In this document: positions 1-13,113 of the stretch, piece after piece | Numbering within the stretch: position 1 is the stretch's first letter | How the letters are laid out: each line of letters opens with the position of its first letter | Source of the DNA: Aspidiotus rigidus | Lineage: Eukaryota > Arthropoda > Insecta > Hemiptera > Diaspididae | Direction of reading: 5' to 3' | DNA: 64,000 nt | Assembly (NCBI GenBank): GCA_035079385.1 | Contig: JAVHKY010000025.1 | Location: 19,752,501 to 19,816,500 of the forward strand | Notes under the pieces: model-generated | Told to the model about the DNA's origin: nothing | Databases searched by the model: none | Seen by the model: the letters and a program-made list of their open reading frames with translations, nothing else | Position numbers and translations under genes: made by a program

Positions 1-502
1 TGGACAGCTATATATACTATTTAAAATACATATACAAATCTATTAACTTGATTAAAGTTTAATAATATTCTCACTTTAAGGAAATAAGCGCATTATCAAT
101 TCGTCACTTCATTGTAGCTAGACTATACTGCAACATCTGGTGTACACGTAAAAGTTATTAATTTTTCCCCGCTCTTCGTCGTTATGCTATATTTAATTAG
201 TTTCGCGAACATGCGAACTTTCCTCATCTCGCCTTCTCGTTGTATCTGTTTTCAGCTTCATAGAGCTTTTATATTCGCGAACGCAAGTAAACTTAAGTTT
301 TTAGAAAAGTTTTCACGTTTTAGCTTCATAGAATTTGTAATTTTTTTTTTTCTTTTCTCATTTGTTTTCCATTGATTGCTTCTTCTTCTCGCGTTCTTCT
401 ATATACATACCAGCTTCCGCACGCGGCAATTTCCCCCACCCCCCTCTCCCCCAAAACACGCGTACACCTTTCTGAGTTTAACATAAAATTGTTAAATTGC
501 AG
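1..502. other. Intronic stretch upstream of the cadherin exons
   Basis: AT-rich sequence with polypyrimidine runs leading to the acceptor at 501-502. The short open frames here have no coding character. It is probably the intron preceding the transmembrane exon of the cadherin gene. Confidence 0.5.
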
Positions 503-3233
503 GATTTTAACGTTCTCGATACCGAGGCAGCTGAAGCAGAACCTTTGCTTAGAACGAGCATCGCTTCCGATAATATTTTATGGATTTATATGGCGGGAAC
601 TTCAATGTTTCTTAGTTTGTTGTTATTTGTAGTAACTTGTTTGTGTTTATCGCAAAGATCTCGTTATAGAAGACAGCTGAAAGCGGCTACCATCAGTGCT
701 TTCGGTACGTTTTTATAATATTATGTACTCTGTATTTACGAAGTATACGTATAAACCATTTTGCCTTCAGGCTACAAGGATATTGATGAGATATTTTTTC
801 TTCTTTTTGTTTTTCGTACTCATCGCTTTTCCGCTTACAGGATCTTCGGATTCGGATTTCACAAGAACGACAAATGCTACGGGACGCGTTCCAAATACCA
901 ACATTCACAGTACCGAGGGGTCGAATCCTATGTGGATGCAAGCCTACGAAAACGAATGGTACAAAGGGGATGATTCTATCAGGTGAGCAACAGAAAGACA
1001 GAAATGGATGAAAATATTATAGTCTAAAACCTTCAAACGTCAGAAAACCTAGATCGTCCTTCCACGTCATGGGAATGTAAAGCCTCGTTTTGAGTTTTTT
1101 CTTTTCCAAAGTATTGACGTACTTATAAACCTTTCGCGAAATGTTTAATATTTGTTTTGTGGAATCTATAGATTTTTATGAAATTGTCTGGGCTCTGAAA
1201 GGGTCCCGTATTTTCTACTTCATTGAAGAACAACGAGTTATGGATAAATCTTCGGGTGCTTGAAAAATTTCGATTTTACCTCGCAATCGATGCTCGAAAC
1301 CTATCAAAATTCAAATAGAAGCTCGATCACGTACATATAGGAACTATGAAGGGAGTAAGACAAAAAAGATGTGTGAAAGAAGTATTCAAGACAAAGGAGT
1401 TGAGGCTACTCTTTCACAATTCTAAGATAGACGAATAACATTGGTTTGATTAGCCTAAACGCCCAATCAGCCTGGTGGGTTGGTCGGAAGATGGAAGGAG
1501 AATGGGCTCTGACCTACTTTGAGAAGTATAGGCAAAAGTATTGAAAAATCAAGACTGTTTAGCTTTATAGGAAAGGACGAGGAAGAGTGGGTTCCAGGGA
1601 GAGACGAGCCGCTGATTCACTTCGGGAACTTGAAAAATTTCTACCATTAAGGTGTATATGGAGGAAAGGAAAGAGGAGATCTTTGATCTCACGAGAGGGG
1701 CTTGGAAGAATTCCGACCACGTAATCAATTATCAGAAAATCCTTCATAAAACAGAACTTTTGCTCGCCCTGCTGATGAAAAGGACCAACTAGCAGCCAAC
1801 GAAGTGAGCTGTGAGTTTTATTCAAGTCTCTAAAGTAGGTTGACGTCGGGCCTTACACTTTCTACTGTCGTTTTTACCGTGACGCTTTATTTTAGTTGAC
1901 CCCAGTCCAAACACACATCCAGGTTGAAGAAGAAAAAAAAGACATTTCGACCTTCGAAAGTTGAACGAAAATGAGTGATTGTTGCTTCAAAAATTCAAAA
2001 AAGTTTGTCTTATCATCCACACTTGAACGAATTATGCTTACTAAAATGTCAGTGGGTTTAGTTCTTCTACGATTGACGACGCTTCTTTAAATTCTTGAAG
2101 TTTGGTTTAACAGCGACCAAGAACCTCTGTCCAAGATGTGAGAGTATTGAAAGTTTTCCTGTAAGAAATATGAAAATGAGTATGAGTAAAGAGGATAAGG
2201 TGGGTGGGAGTTGGTCAACTATATTAAACATTGTTTTTTGCCTCTTTGAGAGAATGGAAATTCTGATTGGTCGAAGGACGGTTGAAGCATAATTAAGAAT
2301 TTGTACAATTTATACACTAAAATTATTCATATAATCCCGATTTTCGACCCATAAAGCAGAAAACATCATCCCAAGTGCTCACCAAATTTTACCAAATAAA
2401 AACTTCTTTCTCGAATTCTTGTGAAGTTGACTAGTTCAAGGATTAGAAAAGAGATCAGAAATTGAACTCAAAGTAAAGAGTTGTCCCTCTTTGAACAACT
2501 TCCCAAAATACCACAATTGATCATCAAATTCCAAAAACAAGAGGTTTGTTTTCCCACATCGAAAAGCAGTCGTTCTGAGGAGTCCAGAGACACTACGGTA
2601 TTTCCAAGATTTCTCAATAATTAAAAAGTTAATGAAGCCGAGTCACGATTTTTTTCACATCGTCTACAAAAATGAGGATGACAGACTATTCCAAGTTTAC
2701 CGCGCACCACATTCATTTCCTCGAAAATGTTTTTCCTCTCTAATGTCCCGAATGTAATCTTCATTTGCAGTCAAGCTTCCGAACGTGACTCCCTCGACGA
2801 GAATGTCGTGTCGAATACGAGTACGGAAGAGTTCACCTCGAATATTCCCTGCATAACTAGGTGAGCAGAACGCGAACAGTGCACCGCGCTGACCCCCTTT
2901 CCATCGTCGTTGATAGAAACTTGGATTTTCGTAATAAATTTTCGGTCTTTTTTGCGCAGTCAAATGAAAGATAATATACCGGTGAATATAAAGAATACGG
3001 TAGCGACGTTTATGTGTAACGGCGTGGGCGTCCAGAATGATCTTAATCAAAATGGCCATTGTCATCAGAATATCTACATTACCAATAACGGCGGCTCTCA
3101 TTACACCAACGGCACGGCGAATAATCTGCAGAAAATTAATAACAACTTGGTACCAGCGACCATGTCGAAAATCGTCCCTGCAGGTGCCACCACTACGACT
3201 GTGATAAAAAAATTGGAAACCACTGAATTATAG
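503..3233 (+). CDS. Cadherin (CDH23/Cad87A-like), C-terminal exons with transmembrane segment and cytoplasmic tail
   Basis: Four exons join in phase: 503-704, 841-982, 2771-2860 and 2960-3233 (stop TAG at 3231), each bounded by AG and GT. The first encodes a short ectodomain stub, a hydrophobic membrane helix (about MAGTSMFLSLLLFVVTCLCL) and a basic stop-transfer SQRSRYRRQ. The tail contains STEGSNPMWMQAYENEWYK, which resembles the EGSNPxW block of CDH23-type cadherin tails, then SQASERDSLDENV, and ends LETTEL. The last four residues TTEL form a class I PDZ ligand, comparable to the ITEL end of vertebrate CDH23. Known role of the family: calcium-dependent adhesion at the plasma membrane with a PDZ scaffold inside. 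The extracellular cadherin repeats would lie upstream, outside the window. The exact orthologue (Cad87A versus another CDH23-like gene) is inferred from remembered motifs only. Confidence 0.72.
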
Positions 3234-6200
3234 CGGAACAGGTGAGGAGAAGATTTTTATTTTTGTGTTTACTCCTTTATTGCGCGTTCCGGCTATGGTG
3301 AAGAGAGTCTCGTCGACTTCAACTTCGTCTATATACATATTGTACGCTTTCGAGAGAGCGGATCGAATATCTGAAATCACGATGGGGGCGTGGGACGTGC
3401 TAGATGCTTAAATTCATCTCGCGGCAAACGCGGAAAGAGTATACAACGAAGAAAAGAGAGAGAGTAAATGAGATGTATACGAAAGAGGAAAGAGAGATAG
3501 AGGAAGATCGTGAAAGTTATTGAGAAAGGAGTCAGGCGAAAGACGTGGGGGTCGTTATAAAAGCAACAAATTGATGACATTCACGTTTCAATAGAACCGG
3601 GAGTGAGTGTCTGATTGAAGTGTGTTCGCCAAGTTTCTGCTATAGTAAAGAAAAAGAAGCGCAGCAGAGAGAGCGAGAGAAAAGAGGAAAAAACCGAACG
3701 ACAGACGAATACCTATTGGAAATAATTCGAATTTTCGTTCGGCAATGAATGTGCTGCAAATCACCCAACGTTGCGACAGAAGGAATAAGTTTTTATTAAG
3801 TTTATTATTAAAATATGAAATTGAAATTCGGAACAACAGAAAGCGAATGTAGGATTCGCGGATTAGTGAATGTACTTTAGAACAATGCGCTTTTACGAGA
3901 TGGTGCCGAAGGCGAAAACAAATATTCCGATACTGTACATGCTTCATTTACAAATTTGAATGTTAATTCCCCTTATTACTAGTTCTACTATTATCGCTAG
4001 GTACTTATTATTAGTACATTTTTCCCTACCATAGTACCATGCATTTTCCATTGTTTTCCTGATCTTATTCCCAGCTCTGGCAAGGGTTTTTCTACTTTTT
4101 TTTCCTCCTTTGTCTCCAAAAACGAAACATTATTTCTCTAATCCGAAAGGCGAGAGCAATAGGATATAGCGATACACGTATATACCCGGACAAAGTTCGA
4201 AAGTTTATTTTTCGTATCGTACTTCTATTTTTGCACGTTTTCTCTCATCTGCCTTTGTCGTAGCGAAGTGCTTTGTTTGTTTGTTTGCTCGTTCGTTTAT
4301 GTTTTTTTTCTTTTTCCTCTGTCGTTGGTAAATTTTCTTTACGTAATACTGTATAACTTGTACGAAGACTCAACTACTCGAGATTAACTCGACGTAAGCC
4401 AACTGCACGTATAACGAATTTTGAAAAGTTGGAAAAAAGTAGAAAACAGACAGTATCTAAGTCTAGTACCTACGTGGGAAACAAATTGGAAGAAAATCTA
4501 TCGGAAATAACATTTATTCGCTCGAAATTTAATTTCACTCATCGATGCTTTTTTTGACAACGGTTCGCGGTCTTCTCAAGCTCATGTAGAGGTAGTTCGT
4601 ACAAAGCCAAGTGCCAGGTTTCAATCATTCGCCTCTTTGACTTCAAAATCTTTTTTCTATGTTGTCTCGCGATTTGAGAAAGAGTAACGATAGTTGTAGA
4701 CGTTACATGTTGTAGGTCTCAAGCCAGGACTTACGCGAAAATATAAACGATTACATTCACAAACATAAAAAAAAAAAAAAGTTGTAAGGGGTTCAGGAAC
4801 GTGGAGTACTGAACTTATGATCAGAGTAATACGCACTTACGAACCAAATACAGAAATATGAAGAACCATACGAACAACAGATAGGTTAGGTACATATAGG
4901 AATACGAGTTTCATACGATCATTACCATATGTAATAACTCAAGGAGGCAGTTAAGAAAGATTGAATTGAACAGTAACACAGTCGAGATCTTCAAAAGACC
5001 CATAAACATAGTAGAAGGAAAAAAAAAAACAATGAAAATTCAAACTTATAAGAATTATAATTCGCGATTCTGCAACTACCTAAGTCAAAGTTCTCAGCGC
5101 TTAATTTTAGTAACCTATCAAAATATTCCAGCTTCATAGCAGAAAACTGTTGAGATATCCATCTGTGCCTGACTGAGAGATTTTAACAATGCTTATCAAA
5201 CTTTAGTTCTCGCAGACGTATAGGTATTTCGTATGAATATCTAAGATCGGACGTATGAATATCTAAGATCGGACGTAAACTGATTTTGATGGCATATCAT
5301 CAATTTCCCAGCATACCGGTATATCACTGTAGTACCATGACACATTTATACACGCCCGCGATTCACGAAAATATGTAACCTGTAATAATATACCAGAAGA
5401 ATAAACGATAAGGATGTCATAATTTCATCGATTTACCACGATTGATAGGAGTACCTATAGAAATGTTTTCAATTTCAGTTTTTACATTCAAGGAGGGTTC
5501 ACTATTCATTTTCTGAAACTCGACTCACAGTAAGATCCATAAAAGGAATATAATTATGAAATAACTGCGTTGTACCGGTACCATGTATCACCAGTCACGT
5601 AGATAAAAGATTCTGTCGAGCACGAATAATGATACTTACTCCTTACAAACATTCTCCAATCAACCAATTGTTTAGCTAAGTATTTAGAATGATGACTACG
5701 TTTTTCTATGAGTGATGGGAAGGCTTCAGGAATTGTAACCCTTTGCGACAACATACGATAATATATACATTGTAGCTGAGAATACTTAGTACAAGTGTTG
5801 TTATTTCTTAGTGTGGTATAAATATTTGCTTACGTATCAATTTTTCCAGCCAGGTCTGGTGCATAATGATAAATCAGCGAACGGCATCCTCTTCCAGAAC
5901 GAAGTTCATCATTGAAAACTATTTGGATATGAAATAAATTTGTTCGTTCAAGAGATATTTCCTTGTCCTTAAATTTAACCTGGAACCAAGTTTGACAATA
6001 GTGACGACGATGATTTTCTACAGTATCACAGAATAATCTATCGATATCCTACAACGCCAAACTTCATAAATAAGCCTATTCTTCATGAGAATCGCGATAG
6101 TATAAAATTTAAGAAAATCAACATAATCCGAAAAATAATATTGACCATCACTCACTGAAAAAATTGCATAATCATCACTGCTGTCTTTGTCAAGCACGGC

Positions 6201-6417
6201 GCGGTGCTTAGCTGCTGTCAAGCCACTGCCCCAGGCATCAGGCGTAAGCTAGCGCCTTAGTAAGCCGTAAGGTTAAATAATGTCAGCAGCGCACTCTAGG
6301 TGGAACTGCCCTACGAGGTGAGATGGGGATCTGGAAAAACGGGCTTGATTTATTGGATTTTCCTGGTAAAAAAAAGGTGTTTTCTCTGACTAGCCATTTT
6401 GCATAACACCAAAATAA
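3234..6417. other. Probable cadherin 3' UTR and intergenic sequence
   Basis: Follows the cadherin stop. A good donor motif (ACAG then gtgagg) lies at about 3238-3246, so the 3' UTR may itself be spliced. No further coding exon was recognised. A 23-bp unit around GTATGAATATCTAAGATCGG is tandemly duplicated at about 5230-5275. A candidate AATAAA occurs near 5400. Confidence 0.4.
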
Positions 6418-6421
6418 AACA

Positions 6422-6476
6422 ATCGATCTAGCGAACGGGTTCGACGGTAACCGTTGAACCCGTTTGCTAGATCGAT
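6422..6476. repeat. Near-perfect 27-bp palindrome (cruciform-forming)
   Basis: Left arm 6422-6448 and right arm 6450-6476 are inverted copies (about 25 of 27 positions pair) around a single central A. It is more GC-rich than its AT-rich surroundings. No gene abuts it. It could be the remnant of a foldback element, a structured RNA or a protein-binding palindrome. Confidence 0.85.
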
Positions 6477-6480
6477 TCGT

Positions 6481-9430
6481 TGACGACTGAGGGTTTCTTA
6501 TTATTTTTATACGCAGCCTAGAATCAGAATCAATTTGACCATCAAAGCAATACCTAGTTTATTAGTTTCATGTTCGAAATTAGGATCTTCGTTTTGTGGT
6601 TGCTGAATAGTGTGAACATTCATTGTTAAATCATTATGGATTCTGTAACCAAATATACTTCTGCATCAGCCCAAACTCGTGGGGCAATCACGCGTAAAGA
6701 TTTTTGTTTGTATGAAACAAGAGGTTAAATTGCCACGGGAACCAGCGTATTATTGGAACGTATAATTTTCACGTTGAATAAATAAGTGGTTAAACCTTTT
6801 AATAATACTTAGATATCGTCAAAGAAGATGAGTAAGATTTGATAATTTTTGATTCGGTGACCGCTTGTATTGTACGTCGAGATATAAATACCATACTGGC
6901 AATAAATGAAGCCATAAACAAGTCAAACTGTTGAAATTAGGTATCCCTTTCTTTTTTCAGCGACAAAATAAAGTTATACGAATATTCATTTTTGGGGATA
7001 GAAACTTCGAGAATGACAAACAGGAAATTTCAAATGTCACCCATGAGCTTGGAAAAAATTAATTCAATATATCATTGAAAAATATTGTAGGAGAAAATCA
7101 CAAAAACTAGAAATTAACTGGCTGGTAATAGGCTTTCTTGGAGACCATTGTTTTGGCGATATCCTTTTGATTTCTTGGACAGTACTTATAGCCTGCCTGC
7201 CCATCCTATCATGGTCAAAATACGGTAACTCTCTTTGTCTAATTTGCTGCATTCTGACTTCGGCATATCATACATAATGTACCGGTACCCATATCAAGAG
7301 TTATCCTTGTTGGCTTGAACTTTTCATTCAACTTTCAGAAATATGAGTCTCGTCATCCACCTAAAGTTCGACCAAACTATTTCGCTGAACAATGGAAAAT
7401 ATCGACATAATACATAAAAACTACAGAATGTTGTAAACTTTCTAAACTCTATTTAGGCTATGATCTTGAAATGATCGATGGTGAATTTGATATTCTAGCT
7501 TTTAGAAGACATTGTTTGTGAGTCGTAATAATTGAAGTGAAGGAATTTCTACAAAGACGTTATCATTTCAAAGAGTTATTCAATTTGTGACCGGTTTTGT
7601 GAAAAGAAAAGTGAAAAAAGTCAACGCATCATCGGTCGGAAAATATGAACTGAGTAAAAGGAACAAAATGAAGATGATGTGATGCGATGTGGTTGTGAAT
7701 CAGATCGCGAATACAGACTTGAAATTGCGATTAATCATTCTATAAAAATTGCAGGTTGTTATTAGACGTTTGTACTGTCTCACATAAGGCTGTTTTGATG
7801 CCGCAGGTCTCGATTTCTTCTAGCTTAGGATTTGGCGTTCGACTTTATTAGAGTACCTAAGTATATCGATCGAGAAGGAGTGTAGGTACTTAGGAGATGC
7901 GATATGAGATGGTCAGCGAATACATTATGTCCCTCGCGTGATTCTTTCCGAGGTTGACATACTCAAGCTGATCTTCACAAGTTTTAATTTCTCGCACTTT
8001 TGAGCTCAATTCTTCGAGTGAGGACCTAAAGGTTCATCGTTAGGCCAACACTTGTATAAGTGCTGGTTAACTGGTGGACGCAACTTTGCGATCATATGGA
8101 GTTGGAAACTTTGGTCAAACAGAAAATTTCGTCAATACAAGTATAAGATGTGAGAGACGGATGAGGCAACCCGGAAATTTTGTTCTAAATGTTTTCATTT
8201 TCATCGTTGTTCTTTTTCACTTACTGTAGGTACCTACCGTAAAAGTCACATTACTTTGTCCAATGATACAAAGTTTTTACTTTTTTCTTTTCGTAAAACC
8301 GTTTATAAATCGAACGATTTTTTTTTAATTGAATTTCTGTGAAATTTCTCTTGCTTTAATTTACTGTAATGGAGTCTTATTAGAGGAATTTTGATGATTC
8401 GAATACTTATCAGTGCATTGGGGTCAGGGAAAAGAATACGGAATGAACCTGTAAGAAAGGAAAATTAAAATCATGATTCGTGTTTTCAGAATTCTGTAAG
8501 ACTCACATAACATCGGTCGTCATGAATTTATCAAGTGATTCAGAAAAATCTCGAAACAAAAATTTGAAAGTAGGCAGTCATTGACCTGAGAGGTGGTGCT
8601 TCATTCGTGGTTCCATTGTTGGCTCCTATTCAGAAAAGATTCGCTCGTAAAACGTTGTATGTACTTACTAGGTATATATGGTAACGAATTGTTTTGATGT
8701 CTTCAGGCTGTATCGTAGAGGCCTATATAGATAAGGATAGAATCAACTTCAAGATTATTACGAACGTAAGAAAATCGCGATTCCTTCATTTTCATTTCAT
8801 CGAACATAGTTCAAACCTACCTGTTGTGTGAATTTGTTCATCAATTTTTGGAATGATTCCTAATAGATTAACAATTTATTAGAACGTGAGTCTCGCGACA
8901 TGACTTTCAAAATGAAAATTTCCTCGGTAAGAAAGCATAAACTGCTGTTATCTATTTCAAGGAAAAGATAGCCGAACTGAGCTCTAGAACCTTCGGAAAA
9001 GGCGATAGAAAAAGCTAAGAACTCAATTTCTGATCTCGACTTCCAGTTGCGGTTCGCATAAAGCCGAGTATTTCGAGTATGCGGCATCGGTACACTAACC
9101 ATCGAGATTGAGAAGGAAATAATTTTCCGAGAAAAGGGTATTGCGCTCATTATTCTAGTAACGTTCTCAATTAAATACATCGTACGTGTCTACGTACAAA
9201 ATTAACCTCGCCCTCTTTCGCAGATAAATTATTTAAAAATTACTTTTCGACGCTCGCCGTTATTTCCCAAACGGAGCACGCGACTATGCACAGCGCTTTC
9301 GAAAATTCTCTTCCGCCAGATATCTATCGCTATCGCAAACTCGTGCGCAGCTTCAGGAGTGACTACAAATTGCTGAGTAGGCAGACGATTTCTTAGGAGA
9401 GAAATTAATTTCCCCGAATTCGATCCAGGG
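6481..9430. other. Intergenic, nothing recognised
   Basis: AT-rich, with only short open frames lacking coding character. The minus-strand frame at 8860-9180 (106 aa) has no recognisable domain and no splice context that would make it an exon. Confidence 0.4.
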
Positions 9431-9434
9431 ATCG

Positions 9435-9442
9435 TATATAAG
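9435..9442 (+). promoter_or_regulatory. TATA box
   Basis: TATATAAG lies about 30 bp before a plausible transcription start and 30 bp upstream of the signal-peptide ATG at 9472, inside a CpG-richer stretch (about 9.2-10.3 kb). The implied 5' UTR would be only a few bases, which is unusually short. Confidence 0.5.
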
Positions 9443-9471
9443 TACGAAACGAAGATATATCGACAATTTCG

Positions 9472-9531
9472 ATGCGGACGATCAGTCTCGTAATTTTCTT
9501 TGCTCTTGGCGCATCAGTATCGGCGCAAAAG
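9472..9531 (+). CDS. First exon of a secreted protein: signal peptide (unidentified)
   Basis: The ATG opens MRTISLVIFFALGASVSAQK, a textbook signal peptide: a basic residue, a hydrophobic core and a small-residue A-x-A-like cleavage region (SVSA/QK). In the genomic frame a stop follows five codons later, so this is either a first exon ending at the AAG/gtggcg junction (9531, phase 0, a poor but possible donor) or a 25-aa micro-ORF. The upstream TATA box supports a real promoter. A phase-0 candidate terminal exon lies at 14197-14247. Middle exons were not found, so the product is unknown. The alternative is a chance hydrophobic frame. Confidence 0.45.
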
Positions 9532-11490
9532 GTGGCGTATACGCAATAAATTAGAAACATCGTTCATTACACCCTATATACAAACTGGCAAAGTGCACAG
9601 TATTGCAGTGATGGTTTGTGTGTGTGTGTCTGTGTATCGTCTAGGCGAAAATTCGGGAAACGAACGCAAGCAGGTATGTTCGATATTGTGCGTCACTTCA
9701 CCTCGACGCTGGGCTCGCGATTAAACCCACTAAAAGCGGCGGGTTGTTTCGTCGTCTGCTGCTAGTTAAAGAAATGCGCTGGCGGCTAGGGACCATCCTT
9801 CGTAGTTTAGTTTACGCCGCAAAATCCCCGAAGCCGCGTCAACTAATAAAATAAATAACGAGGCGAGACTGAGACTAGTCTGTGCCGTTCCCCGCGCGTC
9901 TCCGTCGCGACTACGTTTTTGGATAAAAACTAATCCTCTTCGTCGACGATAACGACGCATTTACCGATTACACGCCCTGTTCCCTTCGTTACTGTCGCTA
10001 GTCGTATCCCTTTGACAGATTCTATCTTCGTGTTATGTGTACAGCGAACGTGTCCCGTAATCCCGAAACGCGTCTTCTGTTTCCCGGCACGAAGCCTTTT
10101 TCCCTTTGCCGCTGCCTGCGAGTTCGTCGAGGATAATGTCCTCTTTTTCTTTAAATACCAGTCGTTTATTCGGTAGGGCTTTAACCTCGACGCGACTGCT
10201 AATTCTTCTTCTTTACGCGGCCATTTGATAACATAACATCAACAATAACAACTATATACACGACTATGGAGCACGAGCGACGCGAAGGAAAGCAATTTTC
10301 TACCTATTTAAATATTTCGAGTTTTTATTACTAGATAAAACTATTAAAGATTGTGTACAACGGTATAGCTTTTTCAGAAAACCGTATTCGCGTAAAAAAA
10401 AAAAAGAGAAGAACGGGGGTAAAAAATGAAAAGTTTTTACGTCTCGCAACACAGTGCGAACGAACGCGAATGCCTTATTTCTATGCACTTGGCAATTCTA
10501 TTTACATCTCGTTTTTACGGCGCCAATTATACAATATGCTCTTGGTGAACGGAAAAACAGCGTAACGACTGCGAAGTTGGCCAAAGAGATCAACGACCGA
10601 GGAAAAGTGATTTATCTTCTGGTCCGAAAAACTTGGACGTACCTGTAAGAGATGATCGTATCTGTTAATAAGTTTGACACTTTATTAGCGTAATAAGACC
10701 GATTCGAAAAGTTTAAATTCACATTTTCTAGAGTATTGTTCGTATCTTCATCGCTGCAGCTGGGAAATAGCTGATATCACTGCTTTTGTTTTCGGTATCA
10801 AACACTGACCTAAAATTTGTAGCTCTGAGATGGAAACGTGAGAGCTTAATTTTAGAAGACCTAATCTGATCACGCGACGCCCCTTTCTGAACTCATGATG
10901 ATCATGATATCACATTATAAGTTTGGCATTAATTTTCAGAGTATCATTGTTCGAGTCATAAATCATTTTTAATTTAAACGCTAAAAATTTATGAAACACT
11001 TGGTACGTACGCAACCGGTTTCGTCTGATCGGACTTTACAGAAAGTGTCGAAATGTTTCAACGGTCAAGATCCTGAGTTTCTTAGAGCTGTGACTTATCT
11101 AGAAAGGTTCTTTTTTGTTGTTGTCAAATTACCATTTGATCGCTCCCCTCCTAAGAATTCTTCCAGCCACTCCTCCGACTTGAATCGCCTTGATTATCGT
11201 TTGTCCTTTCAAAATGTCCTTTCAATTACCCTCCTAAACCCCTACCGTGGCAGGATACTTGGGAAAATTTAGCTGTCTTTCTGGAAAAGTCATGGCGAAG
11301 GATGTCGTGAACGAGAAGTCTCAGGATCAAAACCCGTCTGGACGCAAGAGCAGAAATTTGTGCGTTCTTTATTGTTTCATCATCTTCTCCTCCTTTCTCG
11401 CACTCTTTTCCTTTATATTATTGCAGGAAAATATATTTTGCGTATGACCATTCTACATGAAAGCCATTGGCTGCTGTGATCTGCTCTTTT
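9532..11490. other. CpG-richer promoter-like DNA and intronic or intergenic sequence
   Basis: 9.7-10.3 kb is clearly richer in C, G and CpG than the average of the window, like the DNA around the promoter at 9.43 kb. No exon could be proven. The open frames at 10353-10648 and 10991-11272 look non-coding. Confidence 0.35.
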
Positions 11491-11499
11491 CTTCACTGT

Positions 11500-12150
11500 T
11501 CTTTTGGGAAAAGATTGCTCGGTAGGAGTGGTTCTGATCGCCGCAAATTTGTGCTTGGAGTGTTAATAGGAGTCGTTTAGGATGATGGTGTTGCTATGCT
11601 CTGGTTTCCTGTAGATTTTGTATTGTTGTTGTCCAGTGTGAGTGTTAGGTCCAAATAGTTGATGGTTTCATTGTCTTTCTTCGCTGTCTCACTCACCGTA
11701 TTCGTTTCTAGAAGAAATTAGTCCATCTGTCTATTGTTGTCTGACCACACGATTAGGATATCATCTGCGTATCTACATATCCCAGTGTTTGATCGAGTTT
11801 CTGAACTTGGCGCATTTCAATATCTTTTTCTCCATGTCATTCATGAATTCTGCCACTATCGGTGACCCCATCGCGAGTCTTTCTTCCTGGCTGTAGAACT
11901 TGTTATTGAGTCGGCAGTAGTTCCGATCCACGATTTCGTCCACTATTTTGGCATACTTCAGCCCATCAAGGTTCACATGGTATCTGTTGGTTTGCAATAG
12001 GGTGAGAAGTTCCTCCTTTGGTATGGTACCAAATAAGTTTGTCACATCCAAGGATACCGGGCTATCGTTGCTCTTGATTTTAACCTTGTCCAATCCCTCT
12101 ATCAGTTCCTTATTGTTTCTGATACTTTGTTTAGGTGCGAACTAGTAGTT
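11500..12150 (-). pseudogene. Penelope-like element reverse transcriptase fragment, frameshifted
   Basis: Reading minus, 12150 down to 11773 gives a continuous RT segment: APKQSIRNNKEL, then SLDVTNLFGTIPKEELL (the PLE-type 'SFDVxSLFTxIP' motif), then LAMGSPIVAEFMNDMEKKIL (RT motif 'GxPMGSPxSP'). After a +1 shift the catalytic motif RYADDILIVWS follows, then NETINYLDLTL and, after another shift, IYRKPEHSNTI and HSKHKFAAIRT, all typical of the RT thumb and 'IYRKPT' region of Penelope-like elements. Several frameshifts and stops show it is dead. No GIY-YIG endonuclease domain was seen downstream. Confidence 0.75.
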
Positions 12151-13076
12151 TTCTTCCAAGGATCTAACCGCGATCTGTACTATCTTGTAGCATGATGATT
12201 AAATGTTATTAACCAGTGACCTCATCACACGATTCGACTTTGATAGACATGAAATATGACTTTCATTTATTTGGCTCTGCCAGAACATTTTTGTACTCAA
12301 CGTCCATCCCCTGTGGAGGAAACAAATATCAAATAAGACTGCTTCAAATTCGATAAAAAAATTCAGTTCATTCTATAACCCAGCCTTCTTCTAATTCCCA
12401 TCGCACAATAATCCATAATTTCACAAGTGTTCAAAAATCAATTTCATTTTCAAACCTCTTATTCGAATAATTCTCGCGAAATTTTCAAATAAAACCTTCT
12501 TAATTAGGCTGAAACTTATGGAACAGTTGAAGTCTCCGAATCAAACGATTTAAATGAGCTAGGTTGTCTGTATTCTGAGGCTTAACTATTTCTTTTTATT
12601 TTTAGAAATCTTAGTTTGTAATGAATTTTGCTGATAAATTAACATTATTGTTTACTTACATCGACCTACAGGAAGAATTTAACGAAAAAATATCGTTTTA
12701 CCTACTCAATTGCAAATTCTAATCAACAAAAAATTGAATGAAAATTACCATCACAAACCTTATCGATATCTTGGTACATTTTGAACGATAATCAAGATGA
12801 GTAGTAATGAAAAATTTCATCTTTTTCTCTAGGTATCTAAAAACTTGACTACCTATTGGAAAGTGCGAGCAAAATTATTAAAATCCAGATTCACATCGAA
12901 AAACTTCATTCCGCCGCTGAATAGATGTGAAAAGAGGTCAAACTTTTTCAGACATGAGCATTTTTTGTTTTTGTCAAACGTGCAGATAATGTCGCGAGTT
13001 CGTTAATTTTCTTCATCGTCATCAGCGCTGTCGCCGTCGCTGATCCGAGTTGATAAGCATATTTCAATGCAAAGCA

Positions 13077-13080
<4 letters not shown>
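12151..13080. other. Intergenic, nothing recognised
   Basis: AT-rich sequence with no ORF of coding character and no clear repeat structure. Confidence 0.4.

Positions 13081-13111
<31 letters not shown>
13081..13111. repeat. (TC)n microsatellite
   Basis: About 15 TC units. It creates an artificial open frame rich in Arg/Glu or Ser/Leu on the two strands. Confidence 0.95.
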
Positions 13112-13113
<2 letters not shown>

